Notes: generated by a model from the sequence alone, not told the origin. 8,255 bases of DNA from Clostridiales bacterium (GCA_022777455.1 JALFGI010000025.1:1-8255), one strand, 5' to 3'. Counted from the stretch's first letter, positions 1 through 6,778 are shown. Made by a program: numbers and translations.

Positions 1-16
1 TGTTTTTTTGTCGGGA

Positions 17-1327
17 TTATTTCCTGTCAAACACAATGAACAGTAAGCTGGACAGGCAAAGGAACATGGGGTAAAACAGCAGCGGAATAATGTCGAAGGC
101 GCTGATGGTGAAGCCGAGTGTGGTGCAAGCGGAAATGGCCACCAGCATCTGGGCGCCGTAAGGGATGATACCCTGGAAGATGCAGGAGAAGGTGTCCAGA
201 ACGGAGGCCGAACGCTTGGGGGTGATGCCGTACTCTGCGGCAATGTCCTTGGCGATAGGGCCTGCCATAACGATGGCCACGGTGTTGTTGGCTGTGGAGA
301 TATCCATAAGTCCAACCAAGATGCCGATACCCAGCTGACCGCCCCGTTTGCCCCGGAATATCTTGCGGATAGCTGCCAGCAGCGCCTCAAAGCCGCCGTA
401 GGCCCGGATGAGGCCGCACAGGGAAGCCACGAGCAGCGTCACCAGAATGGTTTCGGACATACCGCTGACGCCCGAACCCATGTTGCCCATAAGCTGCAAG
501 GCCGTTACCTGCCCGGTGGCCAATGTGATGGCGGCGCCGGCGGCAATACCCACCAGCAGCACCACGAACACATTCAGTCCCACGATGCCGCCGATGAGCA
601 CGAGCACATAGGGGATGAGAAGCAGCAGGTTGTGGTCACCGGAGGAGGTCTGGGTCACATCTACCTGAAGAGAGATGACCACGATCAGCGCCAGCGCTGC
701 CAGCGCCGCGGGAAGGGCAATCTTGAAGTTAGCCCGGAACTTGTCTTTCATCTGGCAGCCCTGGGTGGAGCAGGCGGCAATGGTGGTGTCGGAGATGAAG
801 GACAGGTTATCGCCAAACATACTGCCGCCCATGACGGATGCCACGCACAGGGGCAGGCTGAAACCGGAATCCTTGGAAACGGCCACGGCGATGGGGGTCA
901 GCAGGGTGATGGTGCCAACGGAGGTACCCATGGCCATGGACACGAAGCAGGCCACTACGAACAAAACGGCCACCGCCAGCTTGGCCGGGGCGATGGACAG
1001 CAGGAAGTAGGCCACGGCCTCGGCACTGCTGCGGCCGGTGACACCCACGAAGATGCCCGCTGCCAGGAATATCAGGATCATGGTGACGATGTTCCTGTCA
1101 CCGATGCCCTGCCCCATGAGGGTCAGTTTTTCATCAAAGGAAACGCCTCGGTTTTGAAGGCACGCCACCAGAATGGCCACCAAAAAGGCAACTACAATGG
1201 GAATCTGGTAAAAGCCCATCTCCACCTTCAGCACATACTCCAGTACGATGCCCAATCCCAGATACAGAGCCAGGAAAACGGCAATGGGCAGCAGTGCGAC
1301 CGCCCGGGGTGTGTTTTTTGGATTCAT
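17..1327 (-). CDS. NhaC-family Na+/H+ antiporter
   Basis: This is a polytopic inner-membrane secondary transporter of 436 residues, probably exchanging external protons for cytoplasmic sodium. Hydrophobic segments run almost end to end (about 10-33, 41-58, 80-97, 105-132, 139-150, 203-221, 236-271, 292-308, 333-353, 386-404 and 412-432). NhaC-type signatures are visible: GTSVGTITLLTPIA at about 134-147, GGSMFGDNLSFISDTT at 167-182 and TANNTVAIV at 345-353. The second signature has Phe177 where, from memory, many NhaC proteins have Pro. The ATG at 1327 is chosen because GAGGAG lies 7 bases upstream; a TTG five codons earlier would overlap that site. The gene has its own likely promoter and lies 102 bases downstream of the rRNA methyltransferase gene. 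Family members can also exchange organic acids or other solutes, so the substrate is inferred. The family call is firm. Confidence 0.9.
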   Translation of the reverse strand: MNPKNTPRAVALLPIAVFLALYLGLGIVLEYVLKVEMGFYQIPIVVAFLVAILVACLQNRGVSFDEKLTLMGQGIGDRNIVTMILIFLAAGIFVGVTGRSSAEAVAYFLLSIAPAKLAVAVLFVVACFVSMAMGTSVGTITLLTPIAVAVSKDSGFSLPLCVASVMGGSMFGDNLSFISDTTIAACSTQGCQMKDKFRANFKIALPAALAALALIVVISLQVDVTQTSSGDHNLLLLIPYVLVLIGGIVGLNVFVVLLVGIAAGAAITLATGQVTALQLMGNMGSGVSGMSETILVTLLVASLCGLIRAYGGFEALLAAIRKIFRGKRGGQLGIGILVGLMDISTANNTVAIVMAGPIAKDIAAEYGITPKRSASVLDTFSCIFQGIIPYGAQMLVAISACTTLGFTISAFDIIPLLFYPMFLCLSSLLFIVFDRK

Positions 1328-1334
1328 TGCTTTT

Positions 1335-1340
1335 CTCCTC
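1335..1340 (-). promoter_or_regulatory. Ribosome binding site of the NhaC-family gene
   Basis: GAGGAG on the minus strand stands 7 bases before the ATG at 1327. It decides the start: the in-frame TTG at 1342 would place the site inside the coding sequence, and that codon has no comparable site of its own. Confidence 0.75.
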
Positions 1341-1395
1341 AATTCTATCAGTATTGCAAGTATTTACCGCGCCCCTCAAACAGCGCAGTGAAAAC

Positions 1396-1425
1396 AGCAT
1401 ACCATAAATCAAAGAGGAAAATCAA
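1396..1425 (-). promoter_or_regulatory. Probable sigma-A promoter for the NhaC-family gene
   Basis: On the minus strand TTGATT (1425-1420) is followed after 18 bases by TATGCT (1401-1396), which is preceded by TGG, giving an extended -10 element. Transcription would begin near 1389 and leave a leader of about 60 bases before the ATG. The -35 lies just after the stop codon of the upstream methyltransferase gene. No hairpin plus T-run separates the two genes, so read-through from the upstream operon is also possible. Confidence 0.5.
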
Positions 1426-1429
1426 TACT

Positions 1430-2263
1430 TTATTTTTCCAACTTCCGGTGAAAAACGTGGATGTCAAAGCTGATACGGCAGTCCAGCTCTTTTAGAGCGG
1501 TCAGCCGCTCTGCCCCGGCCCGGGGTGTTTTCCAGCAGTAGGGGGTCATCCGGAACAGGGCGTGTATGTCCTCCTGACAGGGGAGGTGAATGACCCTTTC
1601 CACATGGCGGATCTCCTCATAGGCAAAGCCTTCGTAGGGGGTCTGTTTTACCTCATTGGGATACGGCTCATCATAGAGCACTTCCTTCAGCTCCCACAGG
1701 TGCATTTCTGATGGGACCACGTAAAGCATCGTGCCGCCCGGCTTTAATACCCGGCGAAATTCCGCCAGAGCGAGGGGGGAGAAGCAGTTGATCAGCAGGT
1801 CGATGCTTCCGTCCGCCACCGGCAGATGATAGGAGGAGGCCACGGCGAACTCGATAGCCCTCTCCCGTTTGGCAGCCCGGCGAAGGATGAACTTGGAGAT
1901 GTCCGTGCCCGCCATACGCACCTGCTTACCCGCCTCCAGCAGCGCGTGGTAGACGCCGCCGGTATAGTACCCCTCTCCGCAGCCGGTGTCCAGCACAGCA
2001 GGGGCGCTGCCCGTCGCGCAAACCGCCAACTGACACAGAGCTTCCCGCAAAGGGGCATAGTATCCCTTGGAGAGAAAGGCGGACCGTGCAGCGGCCATGT
2101 TCTTGTCATCCCCGGGAGCCTTGGAGTGCTTTTGATTTACCGGGAGGAGGTTGCAGTACCCCTCCCTGGACAGGTCGAAGCTGTGACCGTGGGGGCAGAT
2201 ATAGCTTTTTTCTCTCCGGGCAAGGGGCTCGCCGCACAGAGGACAAAGAAAAAGGCTGCTCAT
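1430..2263 (-). CDS. rlmA: 23S rRNA (guanine-N1-)-methyltransferase, RlmA family
   Basis: This 277-residue protein closely follows the layout of E. coli RlmA (about 269 residues), a SAM-dependent enzyme that methylates N1 of a guanine in 23S rRNA hairpin 35 (G745 in E. coli; Gram-positive RlmA(II)/TlrB-type enzymes use G748). The N-terminal zinc site is intact: Cys7, Cys10, Cys23 and His27, followed by the family motif SREGYCNLLPV. SAM motif I is VLDTGCGEG at 90-98, the acidic motif II is GTDIS at about 119-123, and FSPLALAEFRRVLKPGG at 161-177 is the typical post-motif region. The start codon overlaps the stop of the MATE gene (ATGA, 2260-2263), with a strong AGGAGG-type site just upstream, so translation is probably coupled. 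The family is secure; which guanine is modified is inferred from the Gram-positive setting. Confidence 0.92.
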   Translation of the reverse strand: MSSLFLCPLCGEPLARREKSYICPHGHSFDLSREGYCNLLPVNQKHSKAPGDDKNMAAARSAFLSKGYYAPLREALCQLAVCATGSAPAVLDTGCGEGYYTGGVYHALLEAGKQVRMAGTDISKFILRRAAKRERAIEFAVASSYHLPVADGSIDLLINCFSPLALAEFRRVLKPGGTMLYVVPSEMHLWELKEVLYDEPYPNEVKQTPYEGFAYEEIRHVERVIHLPCQEDIHALFRMTPYCWKTPRAGAERLTALKELDCRISFDIHVFHRKLEK

Positions 2264-3657
2264 AGTTCCTCCCTCCTTCGGGAAACGGTCACATCACTGA
2301 TCCATTTCCTTGTGCGGATGCGGTAGGCGCACAGGGGAATCTTTGCAATGCACTCCGTCTGCATGGCTAGTGCGATGAACCAGATGTCGGTTTTCAGCAC
2401 CAGAGCGAACAGAGCGGTCAACGGCAGACAAACGAGCCACTGGGGACCAAGGTCCAGAGCGGCGCTCCAGACCACATCGCCACCGGAGCGCAGCACACCG
2501 GTGATGGCAGATATGGAATAGGCATGGAGGGGGATAGCGGCAAAAGCGGTGGCAGCCAAAGCAGTGGCAATGTGCGCCGACTGGCCGTACAGCTTAAACA
2601 GCGGGAATATAACCGGCTGGCACAAAAGCGGAATGGTCAGCAGCGCCACCACAGCCAGCACCGTACCGGATACCACCGTGAAGCGCAGCAGGGCGCGGCT
2701 TAAATGCATAACCTCGTCCTGACTTTGTCCTTCACCGATGGCCTTGCCCACCAGCACGGCGGTGGCGGCGCCCAGGCCGAAGCAGAATACCAGAAACAGT
2801 CGGTTGAGGTTACCCATAACGGCGTTGGCGGCCAGCATTTCCACGGAATTATCCGTATAACCTAAAACCACCGTCAGCAGGCTGTTGCCCAAACCCCATG
2901 CGGTTTCGTTGGCGATCACAGGGGTGGCATATTTCAGAAACCGGCGCAGCATATCCCAGCCCGGACAGAAAAAGGCATCCCACTGCATTTGAATGCGTTT
3001 ATCCCGCAGGGCGTAGAGCACACAGATGATGAACTCGCAGATACGGGCACACAGGGTAGCAATGGCGGCTCCGCGGATACCCAACTGGGGAAAGCCCAGC
3101 TTGCCGAAAATGAGCAGGTAGTTCAGACCCGTGTTGATGAGGGTGGAGATGCCGAAGAGTTTCATGCCGAAGCCGGGATTTTCCGCGCTGCGCTGGGCAC
3201 TGGTATACACGGAGGAGAACATATTGAAGATGTAGGAAATGCCGATAAGCTGCAGGTACGGCGCACCCAAAACAGACAGCTCATGCTTGTTCGACAGCAG
3301 ATCCATCACCTGCACCGGAAAGAAGAACAAAACAGCGGCCAGCACCGCGGCCACGATCATCCCTACCATGGAGGCCACGCCCACAGCCCGGCTGATGCTC
3401 CGCATATCCTTTTTGCCCCAATACTGGCTGGCCAAAATGCCAAGGCCGCTCTGCACACCGAAGACGATAGAGATCAGCAGAAATACCGGTACATTGGCAG
3501 TCGTCACCGCGGCCATCTCGGTGTTGCCCAGTTGGCTGACCATGAAGGTGTCGATGAGTCCCAGAGAAAAGGTGATGAGGTTCTGCAGCACGATGGGCAT
3601 GCTCAGCCGCAGCAACCTGCGGTAAAAGCCGGGCTCCCGGCGAATGAGAACGGACAT
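2260..3657 (-). CDS. MATE family efflux transporter
   Basis: This 465-residue, roughly 12-helix membrane protein belongs to the multidrug and toxic compound extrusion (NorM/DinF-like) family, which exports cationic drugs or metabolites using a Na+ or H+ gradient. The N-terminal half opens with a typical MATE first helix (LSMPIVLQNLITFSLGLIDTFMVSQLG, about 18-44, with Pro21 and Asp36), followed by GLGILASQYWGKKD at 71-84. The second half repeats the fold from about residue 240, including LGNSLLTVVLGY and the GLGAATAVLVGKAIGEG motif. Length is normal. The ATG at 3657 has AAGGAG 5 bases upstream. It lies 14 bases after the cysteine desulfurase stop and overlaps the RlmA start by 4 bases, so it is the middle gene of a probable operon. 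The substrate cannot be read from the sequence. Confidence 0.93.
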   Translation of the reverse strand: MSVLIRREPGFYRRLLRLSMPIVLQNLITFSLGLIDTFMVSQLGNTEMAAVTTANVPVFLLISIVFGVQSGLGILASQYWGKKDMRSISRAVGVASMVGMIVAAVLAAVLFFFPVQVMDLLSNKHELSVLGAPYLQLIGISYIFNMFSSVYTSAQRSAENPGFGMKLFGISTLINTGLNYLLIFGKLGFPQLGIRGAAIATLCARICEFIICVLYALRDKRIQMQWDAFFCPGWDMLRRFLKYATPVIANETAWGLGNSLLTVVLGYTDNSVEMLAANAVMGNLNRLFLVFCFGLGAATAVLVGKAIGEGQSQDEVMHLSRALLRFTVVSGTVLAVVALLTIPLLCQPVIFPLFKLYGQSAHIATALAATAFAAIPLHAYSISAITGVLRSGGDVVWSAALDLGPQWLVCLPLTALFALVLKTDIWFIALAMQTECIAKIPLCAYRIRTRKWISDVTVSRRREEL

Positions 3658-3671
3658 AATTGCTCCTTGAT

Positions 3672-4805
3672 TTACAGCATGGCGCAGCGCTGCGCCTGGT
3701 GATTTTTCAGCGCCTGATACACCGCCTCAATATCCTCCGCCGTGGTGTCCGGAGAGAAGCTGATGCGTATGACGCCGGCGGCTGTGCGTTTCGGAAGACC
3801 CAAAGCGGACACCACATGGCTGCTCTTGCCCTTGTGGCAGGCGGAGCCTGCGGAAATGCAGATACCCTGGCTTCCCAGATCACTCACAATATTGCCGCTG
3901 GGGTATCCGGGCAGGGACACGGACAGGATGTGGGGCGCAGTTCCGCCGCCCACAGCAACAACACCGGGGATCGTAAGCAATTTCTCAAGGCACAGCGCCT
4001 TCAGATCCGACATGTGGCGGATCTTGCTCTCATAGTTGTCAAGCCGCAGTTCCACTGCCTTGGCAAAGCCGGCGATCTGCGCCGTAGCCTCTGTGCCGGA
4101 GCGCAGGCCTTGCTCCTGGCCGCCGCCGGGTAGGAGGGGACGGAAATTTCGCAGCCTGGGGCTTATATACAGAGCGCCGATGCCTTTTGGACCGCCCAGT
4201 TTGTGACCCGACAGGCTCATGAGATCCACGCCCCAGGAAACCGGGTCGCAGGGCACTTTTAAAAAGCCCTGTACCGCGTCACAGTGGAGCAGAGCGGTGC
4301 TGTTTTTATCTTTCAGGAGTCTGGCCACCTCTGCCACGGGGAAGACGCACCCGGTCTCATTGTTTACCAGCATCATGCTCACAAGCACCGTATCCTCCCG
4401 CAGAGCGTCCGCCACCTGCTGCGCCGAGACCATGCCGGTCCTGTCGGGTTTTAAGTAGGTCACCTGACAGCCTTCGGCTTCCAGCCATTTGCAGGTTTCC
4501 AGCACGGCACTGTGCTCCACGGAGGTGGTGATGATGTGGCGACCCCTGTGCCGCCCGTGCCATACGGCGCCCCGGATGGCCCACACATCGCTCTCCGTGC
4601 CGCAGGAGGTGAAAAACAGCTGCTCCTTGGGGCAGCCCAGAGCCTTGGCAATGACGGCCCGACCGCTCTCGGCGATGGCTTTTCCGTCCTGCCCATAGGG
4701 GTATTGGGAGGAGGGGTTGCCGCTGTGCAGCAGTAGGGCGTCGGCCATGGCCTGTACCACCTCTTCCGGCACCAGGGTGGTGGCGGCGTTATCCAGATAG
4801 TGCAA
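3672..4805 (-). CDS. Cysteine desulfurase, NifS/IscS-like (class V aminotransferase fold)
   Basis: This PLP enzyme of 377 residues converts L-cysteine to L-alanine and passes the sulfur, as a persulfide, to Fe-S cluster or thio-tRNA pathways. Visible motifs, numbered from the TTG start, are YLDNAATT at 3-10, the cofactor-stacking His98 in SVEHSAV, NNETG at 148-152, Asp176 and Gln179 in CDAVQG, the Schiff-base Lys202 in SGHK, RSGTE at 235-239, and the catalytic Cys323 in SAGSAC. The active-site loop after Cys323 looks about two residues shorter than in E. coli IscS. The TTG at 4805 is preferred because GAGGTG stands 6 bases before it and the protein then begins MHYLDNAATT like its relatives; a GTG at 4814 is possible but overlaps that site. 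It is first in a leftward operon with the MATE gene. No scaffold gene (iscU/nifU) is next to it, so the acceptor is unknown. Confidence 0.93.
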   Translation of the reverse strand: MHYLDNAATTLVPEEVVQAMADALLLHSGNPSSQYPYGQDGKAIAESGRAVIAKALGCPKEQLFFTSCGTESDVWAIRGAVWHGRHRGRHIITTSVEHSAVLETCKWLEAEGCQVTYLKPDRTGMVSAQQVADALREDTVLVSMMLVNNETGCVFPVAEVARLLKDKNSTALLHCDAVQGFLKVPCDPVSWGVDLMSLSGHKLGGPKGIGALYISPRLRNFRPLLPGGGQEQGLRSGTEATAQIAGFAKAVELRLDNYESKIRHMSDLKALCLEKLLTIPGVVAVGGGTAPHILSVSLPGYPSGNIVSDLGSQGICISAGSACHKGKSSHVVSALGLPKRTAAGVIRISFSPDTTAEDIEAVYQALKNHQAQRCAML

Positions 4806-4811
4806 GAAAAA

Positions 4812-4817
4812 CACCTC
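4812..4817 (-). promoter_or_regulatory. Ribosome binding site of the cysteine desulfurase
   Basis: GAGGTG on the minus strand matches the 16S 3' end over six bases and sits 6 bases before the TTG at 4805. It supports this TTG over the GTG at 4814, whose own bases are part of the site. Confidence 0.65.
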
Positions 4818-4824
4818 ATTTCAG

Positions 4825-4848
4825 CCGCCGACCACTTGCCAGCGGCGG
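4825..4848 (-). other. Inverted repeat in the desulfurase leader
   Basis: CCGCCG and CGGCGG are perfectly complementary arms of 6 bases around a 12-base loop. In the leftward transcript they form an all-GC stem ending about 7 bases before the ribosome binding site. No T-run follows, so it is not an ordinary intrinsic terminator. It may shape the leader or stabilise the RNA. The -35 of the opposing promoter lies inside the loop. Confidence 0.4.
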
Positions 4849-4864
4849 GAAGATAGACTATAAT
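4836..4864 (+). promoter_or_regulatory. Sigma-A promoter for the mtaB operon
   Basis: TTGCCA (4836-4841) and a consensus TATAAT (4859-4864) are separated by exactly 17 bases. Transcription would begin near 4871, giving a leader of about 44 bases. The mtaB ribosome binding site AAGGAG (4902-4907) sits 7 bases before its ATG. The promoter shares its DNA with the opposing leftward promoter. Confidence 0.75.
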
Positions 4865-4867
4865 GCA

Positions 4868-4877
4868 ACTATATAGT
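4868..4877. repeat. 10-base perfect palindrome at the promoter overlap
   Basis: ACTATATAGT is its own reverse complement and abuts an overlapping second palindrome, AGTATACT (4875-4882). It covers the -10 of the leftward promoter and the predicted start point of the rightward one. This is where an operator could control both, but AT-rich promoter DNA can give such palindromes by chance. Confidence 0.35.
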
Positions 4878-4896
4878 ATACTCGTTATTATGACAA
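4868..4896 (-). promoter_or_regulatory. Sigma-A promoter for the desulfurase operon
   Basis: On the minus strand TTGTCA (4896-4891) and TATAGT (4873-4868) are separated by exactly 17 bases. Transcription would begin near 4861 and run left through a leader of about 55 bases that holds the GC-rich inverted repeat. The -10 lies 3 bases from the -10 of the rightward promoter, so the two polymerase footprints overlap completely. Confidence 0.65.
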
Positions 4897-4914
4897 AGTG
4901 CAAGGAGAAACCCC

Positions 4915-6201
4915 ATGCGAATCGCTATATATACCCTCGGCTGCAAGGTAAATCAGTATGAGACCCAGGCCATGGAGCAGGAGCTGACTGCCCGGGGCCA
5001 TGAGCTGGTGGATTTTGAGCAGCCGGCGGATGCCTATATTATCAACACCTGCTCCGTCACCGCCGTCAGCGACAAGAAATCACGCCAGATGATCCGCCGA
5101 GCCCGGAAGCTGAATCCCGACGCCATTGTGGCAGCCTGCGGCTGCTATGTCCAGACCCATACCGATGAGGTTGTGGAGCTGGGCATCGACCTGGTGGGCG
5201 GCACCGGTCAGCGCATGGAGTTTCTGCGCCAGCTTTTAACGGCGGCGGAGAAAAAGACCCGGGTGTTGGTGGACGACGCCCTCCACCGCCATGAGTTTGA
5301 GATTTTGCCCGCAGGCGGGCAGATGAGCCGCACCCGTGCCATGCTGAAGGTGGAGGACGGCTGCCGCAATTTCTGCACCTACTGCATCATCCCCTTTGCC
5401 CGTGGCCCGGTGCGGTCCCTTCCCATCAGCGAGGCGGTGGTGCAGACCGGACAGTTGGCTGCCGAGGGGTACCAGGAGGTAGTCATCACCGGCATTGAGA
5501 TCTCCTCCTGGGGACAGGATCTGGATGGAGAGAAGAGCCTCGTGGATCTATTGGAGGCGGTGTCTGCCGCCGCCGGGGAGATGCGGCTGCGTCTGGGCAG
5601 CCTGGAGCCGAGGACCATCACCGAGGACTTCTGCCGACGGGCGGCGAAGCTGATGAATCTCTGCCCTCATTTCCACCTGTCCCTGCAGTCCGGCTGCGAC
5701 GAAACACTCCACCGCATGAACCGCCGGTACGACACGGAGCGGTTCTATAAGTCTGTGACGCTTCTGCGTGAGTTTTTTCCCGGCGTTGCCATCACCACCG
5801 ACCTCATCACCGGCTTCCCCGGAGAGACGGAGGAGGAGTTCCAAAAAACGCTGGACTTCATCCGCCGGTGCGAATTTGCGCAGATTCACGTGTTTCCCTA
5901 TTCCGTCCGCCCCGGCACCCGTGCCGCCGCCATGGAGCAGCTTCCCAAGTCCGTGAAGGAGGAGCGCGCCGCCCGGGCGGGGGAAGTGGCCGCACAGCTC
6001 CACGAACAATACCTCCAGAGCTGCGTGGGGCAGGTGTATCCCGTCCTCTTTGAGCAGCCGGGGCGGGAGGGAGAGTTTACGGGTCACGCCCCGAACTATA
6101 TGGAGGTCACCGCACCGGGAGAGGACCTGCACAACTGCCTGCATCCGGTGCGTATCACCGGTGTGAAGGGGACTATTTTGAAAGGAGAAATTCAGCCGTG
6201 A
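4915..6201 (+). CDS. mtaB: tRNA (N6-L-threonylcarbamoyladenosine(37)-C2)-methylthiotransferase MtaB
   Basis: This 428-residue radical-SAM enzyme inserts a methylthio group at C2 of t6A37, giving ms2t6A next to the anticodon of ANN-decoding tRNAs such as tRNA-Lys(UUU). The N-terminal methylthiotransferase domain holds the three ligands of the auxiliary 4Fe-4S cluster: Cys10 (TLGCKVNQYE), Cys46 (NTCSVT) and Cys77 (CGCYVQ). The radical-SAM motif CxxxCxxC is Cys150, Cys154 and Cys157. HLSLQSG (254-260) and TDLITGFPGET (295-305) are family-typical, and the last 60 or so residues form a TRAM RNA-binding domain. TLGCKVNQYE and the overall pattern favour MtaB over MiaB or RimO. It is first in a rightward operon, and its stop overlaps the next start. 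The opposing neighbour is a cysteine desulfurase, a possible source of cluster sulfur. Confidence 0.94.
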   Translation: MRIAIYTLGCKVNQYETQAMEQELTARGHELVDFEQPADAYIINTCSVTAVSDKKSRQMIRRARKLNPDAIVAACGCYVQTHTDEVVELGIDLVGGTGQRMEFLRQLLTAAEKKTRVLVDDALHRHEFEILPAGGQMSRTRAMLKVEDGCRNFCTYCIIPFARGPVRSLPISEAVVQTGQLAAEGYQEVVITGIEISSWGQDLDGEKSLVDLLEAVSAAAGEMRLRLGSLEPRTITEDFCRRAAKLMNLCPHFHLSLQSGCDETLHRMNRRYDTERFYKSVTLLREFFPGVAITTDLITGFPGETEEEFQKTLDFIRRCEFAQIHVFPYSVRPGTRAAAMEQLPKSVKEERAARAGEVAAQLHEQYLQSCVGQVYPVLFEQPGREGEFTGHAPNYMEVTAPGEDLHNCLHPVRITGVKGTILKGEIQP

Positions 6202-6770
6202 GCCACTTTTTCGCATACATGAACCGGATGCGGTTCATTAACCGCTGGGCGCTCATGCGCAACAGCTACACGGAAAACATTCAGGAGCACAGTCATCAGG
6301 TGGCGGTGCTGGCCCACGCTTTGGCGGTCATCCGCAACCGTTGCTTCGGCGGCTGCATGGACGAGGGAACGGTTTCCGTGGCGGCGCTGTATCATGACGC
6401 CCCGGAGATCCTGACCGGCGATATGCCTACCCCCATAAAGTATTATAATCCCCAGATCCGGGACTCCTACAAGCAGGTGGAGCAGGTGGCCTGCGATAAG
6501 CTGCTGCATATGCTGCCCCGAGAGCTACAGCCGGACTATGAGGCGGCGTTGCGCCCGGCAGACCCGGCGGTGGAGGAGCTGGTGAAGGCAGCGGACAAGC
6601 TCTCCGCCCACATCAAATGTCTGGAGGAGCTGAAAGCCGGCAACGGTGAGTTCCGGGCAGCGGCGGAGCAGACCAGGCAGGCACTGGAGAGGATGGACCT
6701 GCCGGAGGTGAAGTATTTCTGTGACAATTTTCTGGGCAGCTTTTCACTGACCCTGGATGAAATGGAGTGA
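6198..6770 (+). CDS. yfbR: HD-domain 5'-deoxynucleotidase, YfbR-like
   Basis: This 190-residue protein follows E. coli YfbR (199 residues) almost from end to end: SHFFAYMNRMRFINRWALMRNSYTENIQEHS at the start, LYHDAPEILTGDMPTPIKYYNP in the middle and a C-terminal SLTLDE. YfbR is a cytoplasmic metal-dependent phosphatase that removes phosphate from 2'-deoxynucleoside 5'-monophosphates, trimming nucleotide pools. The HD metal ligands are present as His31, His66, Asp67 and Asp133, with the Arg16-Trp17 pair and Asp75 matching substrate-site residues of the E. coli enzyme. The GTG start overlaps the mtaB stop (GTGA, 6198-6201), with AAAGGAG 10 bases upstream, so it is probably translationally coupled to mtaB. 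The reaction is assigned by homology; no functional link to MtaB is known to me. Confidence 0.9.
   Translation: MSHFFAYMNRMRFINRWALMRNSYTENIQEHSHQVAVLAHALAVIRNRCFGGCMDEGTVSVAALYHDAPEILTGDMPTPIKYYNPQIRDSYKQVEQVACDKLLHMLPRELQPDYEAALRPADPAVEELVKAADKLSAHIKCLEELKAGNGEFRAAAEQTRQALERMDLPEVKYFCDNFLGSFSLTLDEME
6764..6770 (+). promoter_or_regulatory. Ribosome binding site of the ACT-domain gene
   Basis: GGAGTGA lies 8 bases before the ATG at 6779 and overlaps the end of the upstream HD-domain gene. It favours this ATG over the in-frame GTG at 6767, which is itself part of the site. Confidence 0.6.
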
Positions 6771-6778
6771 ATGAGAGC

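Noticed and set aside
1..16. T-run at 3-9 as a terminator
   Set aside because: For the leftward NhaC-family gene this is an A-run, the wrong orientation, and no hairpin adjoins it within the window. A rightward terminator would need sequence left of base 1.
1134..1412. Minus-strand frame of 92 codons running into the NhaC-family gene from upstream
   Set aside because: It is out of frame with the antiporter, starts within its promoter and has no good ribosome binding site or recognisable sequence.
632..1495. Long plus-strand open frame (287 codons) opposite the NhaC-family gene
   Set aside because: The translation is low-complexity, rich in His, Gly and Gln, has no family resemblance and lies wholly antisense to a well-supported membrane protein. 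It is a mirror of its codon pattern.
2989..3702. Plus-strand open frame of 237 codons opposite the MATE gene
   Set aside because: It is rich in His, Gln and Gly, lacks recognisable motifs, and its codons mirror the real gene.
4806..4814. GTG at 4814 as start of the cysteine desulfurase
   Set aside because: It overlaps the GAGGTG ribosome binding site and adds three residues not expected before the conserved YLDNAATT. The TTG at 4805 has ideal spacing. The choice is not certain.
5548..6216. Minus-strand open frame of 222 codons opposite mtaB
   Set aside because: It has no motif, an odd composition and no promoter or ribosome binding site. It lies antisense to a complete MtaB with all cluster cysteines.
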